Below are positions 13,723 to 20,594 of a stretch of 20,594 nt of DNA, one piece after another. The stretch's first letter is position 1, and the number at the start of each line of letters is the position of its first letter. Under the pieces are notes generated by a model. That model saw only the letters and a list, made by a program, of their open reading frames with translations. It was not told the DNA's origin and ran no database searches. Where the stretch lies: the NCBI GenBank assembly GCA_964654855.1, contig CAZZJS010000013.1, forward strand, positions 1 through 20,594. The letters are read 5' to 3'. The DNA is from JALZUV01 sp964654855 (lineage in GTDB: Bacteria; Pseudomonadota; Alphaproteobacteria; Rickettsiales; JALZUV01). The translations under genes were made by a program, and so were the position numbers.

Positions 13723-15131
13723 TGTGCTACCTTAGGTTCCTTTTTGGTCTCTTTTGGGGTTGCTGTCTTGGTTGATTTTTTATTGGTTTTGAGCTTAGCT
13801 TCTTTACCGCCAACGATTGAAAGGCCGCGGAGTAGATCTAATGCACGCGAGAGTTGGAAGTCATCTGCGCTACCGAGTTTTGGCGCTTTTCCTGCTTTCA
13901 CTTCTTCTTCTCCAGCTTTATCTTTCTCACCAAATAGACGAGATAAGCCGCCTTTCTTATCTTTATTCTTTAGGGCGCCACGAAGGTCTGCTTCATAGCG
14001 TTGCTTGCCACCTTTAACGAGCTCGATTTTTGCTTGCTGAACTTCAATATCAGGTTCAATTCCTTCGGCCTGAATAGAAGTACCAGAAGGAGTATAGTAG
14101 CGTGAAGTTGTTAAACGCATCGCACCATGCCCCGGTAGCGGAATAACTGTTTGTACTGAGCCCTTACCGAAAGACTTCGTGCCCATGACGACTGCGCGTT
14201 TATGATCTTGCAATGCACCCGCAACAATCTCAGAAGCGGAAGCTGAACCACCATTGATGAGCACTACAATAGGTAAACCATTCAGTATGTCGCCCGAAGT
14301 AGCACCGTAACGACGGATATCGTTTTTCTCACGACCACGGGTAGAGACAATCTCACCACGGCTTAAGAAGGCATCGGAAACAGAGATAGCTTGATCGAGT
14401 AAGCCGCCTGGGTTGTTACGCATGTCTAGTACGAGGCCTGTCATGTCAGGAATATTTTTTTGCAGTTCCGCAATGCCGTCACGTAGTTTCTTGCCTGTAT
14501 GTTCAGAGAATGAAGTAATACGGATATAGCCAATATCGCCTTCCTCTTTCCATTTGGCAGATTGGATCTCAATACGATCGCGCACGAGGGTGATTTCGAT
14601 GGGCTCGTTCGCGCCTTCACGTAAAATAGTGATGTCAATTTTCGTACCCTTTAAGCCACGCATCTTTTCAACTGCTTCGGATAGAGTAAGGCCCATTACA
14701 GGTTCATCATCAATATGGCTGATATAATCGCCAGCTTCGACACCCGCTTTAGAAGCAGGGGTATCGTCAATCGGTGATACAACTTTGACCAAGCCATTTT
14801 CCATCGTCACTTCAATACCAAGACCACCAAATTCACCTTTGGTTTGCACTTGCATCTCTTTGAAGCTTTTTTCAGTCAGGTAACTTGAGTGAGGGTCTAA
14901 CGAAGAAAGCATCCCATTAATGGCATTTTCAATCACTTCGCCATCATCGACTTCTTCGACATAGTCGTTGCGCACACGCTCAAATACTTCGCCAAATAGA
15001 TTAAGGAACTCAAAGGTGCGCTTATCTAGTTTACGTACGCCGCTATCGTTATTTGCTGCGAAAGTTGCGTTTGGTACGGCAGTAAAAGCAAGAGAGGCAC
15101 AAACGAGCGCAATAGCGAGAGATTTAAACAT
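13719..15131 (-). CDS. ctpA: Carboxy-terminal processing protease (S41)
   Basis: Periplasmic tail-specific serine protease of 470 residues. A signal peptide (about 1-25, cleavage after ATFA) is followed by a helical segment with DPHSSYLT. A PDZ domain (about 100-185, GEFGGLGIEV to ITLVRDRI) and the S41 core come next. The catalytic set is intact at the expected spacing: Ser298 in GGSASASEI, Lys323 in KSFGKGSVQ, Gln327. The tail beyond about 390 is Lys-rich and low in complexity. It probably trims or degrades envelope proteins, such as peptidoglycan enzymes. It lies 44 bp after envC and overlaps the deacetylase gene by 4 bp, so all three are likely co-expressed. Confidence 0.95.
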   Translation of the reverse strand: MFKSLAIALVCASLAFTAVPNATFAANNDSGVRKLDKRTFEFLNLFGEVFERVRNDYVEEVDDGEVIENAINGMLSSLDPHSSYLTEKSFKEMQVQTKGEFGGLGIEVTMENGLVKVVSPIDDTPASKAGVEAGDYISHIDDEPVMGLTLSEAVEKMRGLKGTKIDITILREGANEPIEITLVRDRIEIQSAKWKEEGDIGYIRITSFSEHTGKKLRDGIAELQKNIPDMTGLVLDMRNNPGGLLDQAISVSDAFLSRGEIVSTRGREKNDIRRYGATSGDILNGLPIVVLINGGSASASEIVAGALQDHKRAVVMGTKSFGKGSVQTVIPLPGHGAMRLTTSRYYTPSGTSIQAEGIEPDIEVQQAKIELVKGGKQRYEADLRGALKNKDKKGGLSRLFGEKDKAGEEEVKAGKAPKLGSADDFQLSRALDLLRGLSIVGGKEAKLKTNKKSTKTATPKETKKEPKVAQ

Positions 15132-15175
15132 TAGATAAAAAGCCTTCTGATAATTTTGTTTTGTTTCTTAGTGCT

Positions 15176-16204
15176 TTAGCCAAACCACGGTGAAGGATCA
15201 ACAGGTTTGCCATTCTTACGTAATTCCATGTATAAATCAGCTTTGGAATTATTGCTACCCTTCAAACGACCTACCGGCTCACCTTTACGAATTTTTTGTC
15301 CAACAGAGCAATCAATACGAGACATTCCTGCCAAAATAAGTTGATAGCCACGATCATAACGTAAGATAACAATATTACCATAATCGAGGAACGGGCCAGT
15401 AAACATTACTTCGCCTGAAGCGGGAGAGGTGACGGTGGCTCCGGCAGCGCTAGCAAGGCGGTAGCCATGACTTGTTTGGTCGACTCCTTCTTTCTGGCCA
15501 AAGCGTTTGGTTATACGTCCCGCAACGGGTAGGCGCATTTGTCCGCGACTTTTGCTGAAGGGTTTACCTTTAGAGGGCTTGATTGTGGTAGGTTCTTTTT
15601 TATCCAGCTTGGTAACAAGTTGCTTTACGCTTCGCGAAGATTTTTTAATATTACTGGCTTCCTTAACCCGTTTGCTGAAACTTTTATTATTTGTGCGATA
15701 GGCGACTTTACGTTTTTGTAATTTTTCTGCCATCGCTTTTTGTGAGGCTTTGATCTGCCTTTGCTGTTGCTGCAAATTGGCGCGTGTTTCAGCGAGCTCT
15801 AACTCATCTTTTTTGAGCTGTTTGATAGTTCGCGAGAGGTTTCCGGTTTTCTGCTGAAGTTGTTCAGTGAGGTGGGTCATCAATTGCGCAGCTTGTAATG
15901 TGTGACGTAACTCTCCTGGCATCGCGACAACCGCTTCAGGTGGAGTGCGCGATAGACGAATCAGGCTTTTGAGGAGTACATCAATCTCATCGCGATTTTC
16001 ATCCATTTGGGTGCGCGCATCGGTGATGCGGGCATCGAGCTTGGCTTGTTTTATGGCGAGGGTTGCAAGCCTTTCCTCACCGCCACGGAGTTTTTTCGCG
16101 AGAGTGATGAGTTTTTCTTGGAGCTTATTAATTTCGGTTTGACTGGTTTGTGCAAGTAGCGGCGTTGCCAATAATAAAACTGATAATAGAAGAACTCGAA
16201 GCAT
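15176..16204 (-). CDS. EnvC-like murein hydrolase activator (degenerate LytM)
   Basis: Periplasmic protein of 342 residues. A signal peptide (MLRVLLLSVLLLATPLLAQ, about 1-19) is followed by long coiled coils (about 20-185) and a basic linker. A C-terminal M23/LytM domain (about 225-340: LPVAGRITKRFGQ, SPASGEVMFTGPFLDYGN, LYMELRKNGKPVDPSPWFG) closes it. The zinc ligands of active M23 peptidases are missing. The H-x3-D motif reads SHGYR, and the H-x-H motif reads LYMEL. It should therefore activate amidases at the division septum, like EnvC, rather than cut peptidoglycan itself. It starts 1 bp after gpmI with no visible Shine-Dalgarno, suggesting translational coupling. Confidence 0.88.
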   Translation of the reverse strand: MLRVLLLSVLLLATPLLAQTSQTEINKLQEKLITLAKKLRGGEERLATLAIKQAKLDARITDARTQMDENRDEIDVLLKSLIRLSRTPPEAVVAMPGELRHTLQAAQLMTHLTEQLQQKTGNLSRTIKQLKKDELELAETRANLQQQQRQIKASQKAMAEKLQKRKVAYRTNNKSFSKRVKEASNIKKSSRSVKQLVTKLDKKEPTTIKPSKGKPFSKSRGQMRLPVAGRITKRFGQKEGVDQTSHGYRLASAAGATVTSPASGEVMFTGPFLDYGNIVILRYDRGYQLILAGMSRIDCSVGQKIRKGEPVGRLKGSNNSKADLYMELRKNGKPVDPSPWFG

Positions 16205-16205
16205 T

Positions 16206-17723
16206 TTATTTAAGGAGCGAAGCGCCCGTCATTTCGGAAGGTTGTGTTTGTTGCATCATTTGCAAAATCGTCGGTGCAATATCGGCGAGCACGCCATCTT
16301 TGAGCGAAACATCGCCCGCACCTGCAACGAGGAACGGAACCAGATTGGTCGTATGCGCCGTATGCGGTTGGCCAGTGGATTCATCTTCCATCTTTTCAGC
16401 ATTGCCATGATCGGCGGTGATGAGCATTGCTCCACCGGCTTGGGTGATCGCTGCATGCAATTTCCCAATAGCCGTATCGACAGCTTCGACGGCTTTCTTG
16501 GCCGCTTCGATATCGCCACTATGGCCAACCATATCGGTATTGGCATAGTTACAAATGATGAGATCATAGGTACCTGATTCAATCGCAGCGGTGAGTTCCT
16601 CGGTCACTTCGGGAGCGGACATTTCGGGTTTTAGGTCATAAGTGGCCACTTTGGGCGAGGGTACGAGGATGCGGTCTTCGCCCTCATATACCGCTTCTGA
16701 TCCGCCATTAAAGAAGAAGGTTACATGTGCGTATTTCTCTGTTTCGGCAATACGTAATTGCTTGAGTCCTGCGTTGGCGACCACTTCGCCGAGGCTATTG
16801 GCGAGCGCTTCTGGCGGGAAGAGGCAATCCATCATGTCGCCGAGGGTAGAGGAGTACTCCACCATGCCTAACACATCCGCAAAGGCGATGGGTTCACGGT
16901 TGAAATCGGTGAAAGCAGGATCAATCAAACTATGCAAAATTTGGCGAGCGCGATCGGCGCGGAAATTAGCCATCAGTAAGCCATCGCCGGCTTTCATGCC
17001 TGCATAATCGCCAATGGAAACAGGTGCGACGAACTCATCCGTTTGGCCGAGTGTGTAAGCACTTGCAATGGCTTGTGCTGTATCGGGTGCACGGGTGGGG
17101 GAAGTGCCTTCCACCATGCAGCGATAAGCGGTCTCCACACGATCCCATCGGTTGTCACGATCCATCGCAAAATAGCGACCCGACACAGTGGCGACATTCG
17201 CGCTTTGCGGTAGTGCTGCTTCAAATTCTTTTATAAATTCTGCTGCTGATTTTGGCGGCGTATCGCGCCCATCAAGAAAGGCATGAATTGCTACGGGTAC
17301 GCCCGCATCTGTGATAATTTTCGCCAAAGCGTTCAGATGATTCATATGCGAATGCACGCCGCCATCAGAGAGTAAACCCATTAGATGGCAGGTGCCATTA
17401 GCGGCTTTTAACTTGGCGATATAGTCGTTTAAACGTGAGTGGTTGGCGAGGCTGCCATCCGCAATTGCTTTGTCAATTTTAGGATAATCTTGCAGCACCA
17501 CACGGCCTGCGCCGATATTGGTGTGTCCCACTTCTGAATTTCCCATTTGCCCGTCTGGTAATCCCACAGCACCAGCTGATGCATCGACCAAACTATGCGG
17601 ATAATCGCGTGTCATCGCATCCCAATTAGGAGTATTGGCTTGCGCAATAGCGTTATTTTCAGCGGAGTCATTATGCCCCCAGCCATCGAGGATGCAGAGT
17701 AAAACGGGTTTCGGAATAGTCAT
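16206..17723 (-). CDS. gpmI: 2,3-bisphosphoglycerate-independent phosphoglycerate mutase
   Basis: Glycolytic and gluconeogenic enzyme interconverting 3- and 2-phosphoglycerate, with two Mn ions and a phosphoserine intermediate. The length of 505 residues is typical. Landmarks are PVLLCILDGWG with metal ligand Asp13, GQMGNSEVGHTNIGAGR with nucleophile Ser63, SDGGVHSHMNH, the FLDGRDTPPKSA block, FRADRARQI, and the distal metal site YANTDMVGHSGD and ITADHGNAE. Its ATG overlaps the kbl stop by one base (TAATG), and it ends 1 bp before envC. Placement upstream of envC-ctpA is seen in many alphaproteobacteria. Confidence 0.97.
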   Translation of the reverse strand: MTIPKPVLLCILDGWGHNDSAENNAIAQANTPNWDAMTRDYPHSLVDASAGAVGLPDGQMGNSEVGHTNIGAGRVVLQDYPKIDKAIADGSLANHSRLNDYIAKLKAANGTCHLMGLLSDGGVHSHMNHLNALAKIITDAGVPVAIHAFLDGRDTPPKSAAEFIKEFEAALPQSANVATVSGRYFAMDRDNRWDRVETAYRCMVEGTSPTRAPDTAQAIASAYTLGQTDEFVAPVSIGDYAGMKAGDGLLMANFRADRARQILHSLIDPAFTDFNREPIAFADVLGMVEYSSTLGDMMDCLFPPEALANSLGEVVANAGLKQLRIAETEKYAHVTFFFNGGSEAVYEGEDRILVPSPKVATYDLKPEMSAPEVTEELTAAIESGTYDLIICNYANTDMVGHSGDIEAAKKAVEAVDTAIGKLHAAITQAGGAMLITADHGNAEKMEDESTGQPHTAHTTNLVPFLVAGAGDVSLKDGVLADIAPTILQMMQQTQPSEMTGASLLK

Positions 17724-18922
17724 TATGCCGCCTGTTGAATCACACCGAGTTCTTTACCTACTTTCTCGAATTTTTCGAGAGCGAAGTCGATTTGAGCTTC
17801 CGTTAGGCTGGCGCAAATTTGGATGCGTAAGCGTGCTTCACCTTCTGGAACGACAGGATAGCCGAAGCCGGTGATGAAGATGCCTTCTTTCAGCAATGCG
17901 GCGCTCATTTTAATGGCGAAGCTGGTTTCTCCAACGATGATGGGAACGATTGCGCTGGGACCGTCGAGAGGTTTAAACCCGCGAGCGATAAGTCCATCGC
18001 GCATCCGTGCAACGAGGGAGTGAAGTTTGGTTACACGCTCTGGCTCAGCTTCTAAGATTTCAATTGCTTTGAGTGCGCTCGCAGCCACCGTGGTGGGTAG
18101 CGCATTTGAGAAAAGTTGCGGGCGTGAGGTTTGATTGAGGTAATCAATTAATGCTTGGCTTCCTGCAACATAACCGCCTGCTGCACCACCTAAGGCTTTG
18201 CCGAGTGTGCTGGTGACGATATCGATTTCTTCTTCAAGGTCGAAATATTCTGCCACGCCGCGGCCATTTTTACCCATCACACCTACGCCGTGTGAGTCAT
18301 CTAAAATGATTGTGCCGCCATATTGTTTAGAGAGCTTCACGAGCTCTGGCAATTTGACGATATCGCCTTCCATGCTGAACACGCCATCGGTCACGACAAG
18401 AATGCGGCGGGCACCTTGCGCTTCTTTTAAGCAGCGCTCCAAATCTTCCATATCAGAATGTTTGAAAATCATACGTTTCGCTTTGGTGATGCGGCAAGCA
18501 TCAATCAGCGAGGCATGGTTAAGTGCATCAGAGATAATCACATCTTCTTTACCGGCGATGGAAGGGATGAGCCCTGTATTCGCATTCCAGCACGCGACAT
18601 AAGAAAGAGAAGCTTCTTGGCGATGCAGGCGCGCAATCGCTGCCTCTAAATCGCGGTGGATATCGTACGTGCCGCAAATGAAACGAACGGATGCCGTACC
18701 TGCGCCATATTCATCTAGTGCATCTTTACCGGCTTTAATAAGATCAGGATGATCAGACAAACCGAGGTAATTGTTGGACGAAAGTACCAGCACTTCGCCT
18801 TTACCTTCCATGCTGACTTCTGGAGCCATCGGAGAAGTAAGGTGGTTAAATTGCTTGGCAGTGCCCGCTTCACGCATGGTGGTGAGTTCGGCGGTTAATT
18901 GGGTATCGAGTGATTTTATCAT
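17723..18922 (-). CDS. kbl: 2-amino-3-ketobutyrate CoA ligase (glycine C-acetyltransferase)
   Basis: PLP enzyme of the alpha-oxoamine synthase family. It splits 2-amino-3-ketobutyrate, the product of threonine dehydrogenase, into glycine and acetyl-CoA. The length of 399 residues fits. SSNNYLGLSDHP (about 48-59) and YGAGTASVRFICGT (about 72-85) are the Kbl version of the family motif. LDDSHGVGVMG (about 207-217) binds the cofactor. STLGKALGGAAGG (about 238-250) holds the PLP lysine, Lys242. The close relatives BioF and HemA normally lack RFICGT. Threonine dehydrogenase (tdh), its usual neighbour, is not in the window. First gene of the kbl-gpmI-envC-ctpA-deacetylase-rppH run. No Shine-Dalgarno is visible. 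Confidence 0.93.
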   Translation of the reverse strand: MIKSLDTQLTAELTTMREAGTAKQFNHLTSPMAPEVSMEGKGEVLVLSSNNYLGLSDHPDLIKAGKDALDEYGAGTASVRFICGTYDIHRDLEAAIARLHRQEASLSYVACWNANTGLIPSIAGKEDVIISDALNHASLIDACRITKAKRMIFKHSDMEDLERCLKEAQGARRILVVTDGVFSMEGDIVKLPELVKLSKQYGGTIILDDSHGVGVMGKNGRGVAEYFDLEEEIDIVTSTLGKALGGAAGGYVAGSQALIDYLNQTSRPQLFSNALPTTVAASALKAIEILEAEPERVTKLHSLVARMRDGLIARGFKPLDGPSAIVPIIVGETSFAIKMSAALLKEGIFITGFGYPVVPEGEARLRIQICASLTEAQIDFALEKFEKVGKELGVIQQAA

Positions 18923-18928
18923 GCGACT

Positions 18929-18936
18929 CTTATAGC
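18929..18936 (-). promoter_or_regulatory. Extended -10 candidate immediately before kbl
   Basis: On the minus strand TGCTATAAG ends only six bases before the ATG, with no recognisable Shine-Dalgarno between. If used, it would give a leaderless or near-leaderless mRNA. The -35 region (TTTCTT-like) is poor. Read-through from thyX, whose stop is 80 bp upstream with no terminator seen, is the alternative. Confidence 0.35.
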
Positions 18937-19002
18937 AGTATTTTTAGAAAAAGAAATCCGCATTACTGAGTATGTCATTGCCGCTAACTCGGTTTGAAAG
19001 CT

Positions 19003-19935
19003 TTATTCTTTCTCAAGGGTGGCCATGAGTTCGCCCCATTCGCGTTTGGAGAGGCCACTGTTTTCTTGTGTGACTTCTTCGCCTTTTAGCATACGGCTAA
19101 CAATATTGACGCCTTGAGCGGAAAGATGTGCCGCACCCATGCGGTAATCTTCGAAAGCTTGCGCGGCGATAGGGAGCCACTTTTTAACTACCTCAAAAAT
19201 CGCATCGGCATAAACGCGAATTTCATATTGTGCGTGAGGATCGGCGCGCAGATGCAGGAAGTGGAATAGGTTATGCAGGTCAATCTTCCAATACCATTGT
19301 GTATAAGCATTGACTGGCAGATTCATACGAGCTAGCTCGCGCGCTAAGCCTTGTTTGCTTTCATCTAGTGTGTTGCCTGCTGGGTCTTCATTTAGCATGG
19401 CTTGGTAGTGATCGTAACATTGGTCGGCATCTTCACGTAGCCATTTGAGCGCTTGTTCGGCTTCTTCACCGGTGAGGGTTTCACCACGACCTTGGTTATT
19501 GATAGTGCTTTGTGCGGCCAGTTGCGCCTCGTTCGGAATATAGAATTCACGATCAAGCACTGAGTAGCGTGCAGAATATTCATTCACATTGGCTGTGCGG
19601 TGGCGAATCCATTGGCGAGCCACAAACATCGGAAGCTTCACATGTAGCTTCAATTCGCACATTTCAAATGGCGTCGTATGCCAGTGGCGCATGAGATAGC
19701 GGATAAGGCCAGCGTCTTTGCTGACTTGCTTTGTGCCTTTACCGTAAGAAACGCGAGCCGCCTGTACGATAGCACTATCATCGCCCATATAATCGACCAC
19801 GCGGATGAAGCCATGGTCTAAAACGGGGATTTGTTCGTAAAGAATTTCCTCAACTTCAGGCACTGTCGCGCGGCGTGTTTCGAACTTCTCAGCGCGGATT
19901 TCTTCAATCTCTTGTTGTTGGATGGATGCGGTCAT
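19003..19935 (-). CDS. thyX: Flavin-dependent thymidylate synthase
   Basis: Makes dTMP from dUMP using methylenetetrahydrofolate with FAD and NADPH, in place of ThyA. The length of 310 residues is usual for alphaproteobacterial ThyX. The family signature RHR-x7-S is present as RHRTANVNEYS (111-121), flanked by HTTPFEMCELKLHVKLPMF and ARYSVLDREFYIP. The C-terminal half holds ARMNLPVNAYTQWYWKIDLH and LHLRADPHAQYEIRVYA, which bind FAD and dUMP. AAGGGGG lies about 8 nt before the ATG. A GTGACA box with TAGCAT 16 nt downstream (minus strand, about 19979-20006) is a possible promoter. Confidence 0.97.
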   Translation of the reverse strand: MTASIQQQEIEEIRAEKFETRRATVPEVEEILYEQIPVLDHGFIRVVDYMGDDSAIVQAARVSYGKGTKQVSKDAGLIRYLMRHWHTTPFEMCELKLHVKLPMFVARQWIRHRTANVNEYSARYSVLDREFYIPNEAQLAAQSTINNQGRGETLTGEEAEQALKWLREDADQCYDHYQAMLNEDPAGNTLDESKQGLARELARMNLPVNAYTQWYWKIDLHNLFHFLHLRADPHAQYEIRVYADAIFEVVKKWLPIAAQAFEDYRMGAAHLSAQGVNIVSRMLKGEEVTQENSGLSKREWGELMATLEKE

Positions 19936-20020
19936 TTCGCTTGCCCCCTTAGTCTTTATTCTTATTTTGAGGGTATGCTAGCAGGCGAAAGTAAGATGTC
20001 ACGCTCAAATATTAACTTAT

Positions 20021-20437
20021 TCACAATATAGTTAGTAGTACCCCGTATCGAGCGCCCTTACCGAATGTGACGAGTGGGATGAACCATTTTAACGGTGTGC
20101 GGAAAATTCCGGCGATTAAGGTGAGTGGGTCACCAATAATGGGAAGCCAAGCGAACAATAAGCTCCATTTCCCCCATTTTTGATAGGTCGGTTCAGCTTT
20201 TTGAATGCTCACTTCTTTAATAGGAAACCATTTGCGTTTGGCGAAACGGGGGAGGTGCCAACCGAGATAATAATTGATGAGTGAGCCTAGGGTATTTCCG
20301 GTAGTAGCGACTGCCCATAATAGAAGATGAGGATGATCTGTTTTATGCGCCAACCCCAAGAGCAAGATTTCAGACTGAATGGGTAAGAAGGTTGCCGCGC
20401 CCAAAGCGCTGATGAATAAAGAGGTAAGGGCTATCAT
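20021..20437 (-). CDS. YqaA-type small membrane protein (DedA/SNARE-associated superfamily)
   Basis: An inner-membrane protein of 138 residues, close to the roughly 142 of E. coli YqaA. Hydrophobic segments at about 5-20 and 35-58 and two near the C-terminus surround the block WSLLFAWLPIIGDPLTLIAG (about 92-111). That block is the reentrant-loop signature of the YqaA branch of the VTT/DedA superfamily. SEILLLGLAHKT and GNTLGSLINYYLGW also match. Some superfamily members are lipid transporters or scramblases, but YqaA itself has no settled role. It is short compared with full DedA proteins (about 200 residues); this is normal for YqaA. Confidence 0.85.
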   Translation of the reverse strand: MIALTSLFISALGAATFLPIQSEILLLGLAHKTDHPHLLLWAVATTGNTLGSLINYYLGWHLPRFAKRKWFPIKEVSIQKAEPTYQKWGKWSLLFAWLPIIGDPLTLIAGIFRTPLKWFIPLVTFGKGARYGVLLTIL

Positions 20438-20467
20438 TGAGAGTGTATTATAAGATGACTATAACTA

Positions 20468-20498
20468 TTGACAAAAGGGCTAAATTATCGTCTATAGC
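20468..20498 (+). promoter_or_regulatory. Promoter of the EF-Tu gene
   Basis: A perfect TTGACA (20468-20473) is followed by TCTATA/CTATAG (20491-20497) at 17-18 nt. A second TTGACAAAA occurs 44 bp downstream at 20512-20520, but there is no room for a -10 box before the ATG, so it is unlikely to be a promoter for this gene. Confidence 0.6.
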
Positions 20499-20539
20499 GA
20501 CTTTCCCTAATTTGACAAAATACTACGGAGCATAAAGAT

Positions 20540-20594
20540 ATGTCTAAAGAGAAGTTTGAGCGTAATAAGACGCACGTAAATGTTGGAACGATTG
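20540..20594 (+). CDS. tuf: Elongation factor Tu, N-terminal fragment at window edge
   Basis: The first 18 codons read MSKEKFERNKTHVNVGTI, the invariant N-terminus of bacterial EF-Tu just before the P-loop. EF-Tu is the GTPase that brings aminoacyl-tRNA to the ribosome. GGAG (20527-20530) lies 9 nt before the ATG. The gene has its own promoter and no upstream fusA or rpsG, so it looks like the stand-alone tuf copy that often precedes tRNA-Trp, secE and nusG. That context is outside the window. Confidence 0.95.
   Translation, partial: MSKEKFERNKTHVNVGTI

Noticed and set aside
20512..20520. Second TTGACA as a tuf promoter
   Set aside because: A -10 box at 17 nt would fall on the ribosome site and start codon, and no TATAAT-like sequence is there.
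1..20594. CRISPR array, insertion sequence or prophage genes
   Set aside because: No regularly spaced repeats, transposase, integrase or phage structural genes were seen on either strand.

Overview
The window looks like chromosomal DNA of a mid-GC alphaproteobacterium. This is inferred from gene content and order: the gpmI-envC-ctpA-divergent deacetylase-rppH envelope cluster, thyX, an alphaproteobacterial-type GatB, and heat-shock promoters of the CTTGA-N14-C-rich type expected for RpoH. Species cannot be named from sequence alone. Almost all of it is ordinary core genome. The accessory-looking parts are one AT-rich orphan gene with structured flanks (about 8113-9075) and an unassigned small transcription unit between gatB and htpG (about 2944-3200).

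Layout. 2-1123 is alanine dehydrogenase. It is followed by a strong sigma70-type promoter and tRNA-Asp(GTC), tRNA-Gly(TCC) and gatB (1435-2895), which ends at an intrinsic terminator. 2939-3279 holds no conventional gene. It shows a heat-shock-like promoter candidate overlapping a perfect 9-bp inverted repeat, a perfect Shine-Dalgarno in front of a six-codon ORF, a terminator-like hairpin, a second larger hairpin, and then a near-consensus RpoH promoter for htpG (3280-5190). On the minus strand, converging on htpG, is a two-gene iron-uptake unit: a cupredoxin-like periplasmic protein followed by an FTR1-type permease. A 16-bp palindrome covers the -35 region of its promoter. Divergent from it is a DUF389 membrane protein with an OmpA-like C-terminal domain (6457-8112).

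8242-8844 is an orphan minus-strand gene with no visible Shine-Dalgarno, next to 331 bp of hairpin-rich non-coding DNA. groES-groEL (minus) follow, with an RpoH-like promoter that overlaps the 5' region of a divergent family 5 uracil-DNA glycosylase gene. That gene in turn overlaps the 3' end of rppH by 53 bp.

11934-18922 is one tightly packed minus-strand operon, in transcription order kbl, gpmI, envC, ctpA, divergent polysaccharide deacetylase, rppH. Overlaps or 1-bp gaps occur at several joints. It mixes central metabolism, septal peptidoglycan remodelling and RNA 5'-end processing. thyX lies just upstream on the same strand, then a small YqaA-type membrane protein, and finally a divergent promoter and the first 18 codons of an EF-Tu gene running off the right edge.

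Two chaperone units (htpG and groESL), and possibly the small unit before htpG, carry promoters with the same 14-nt spacing, which suggests a shared heat-shock response. All function calls rest on reading the translated sequences. No database search was possible.
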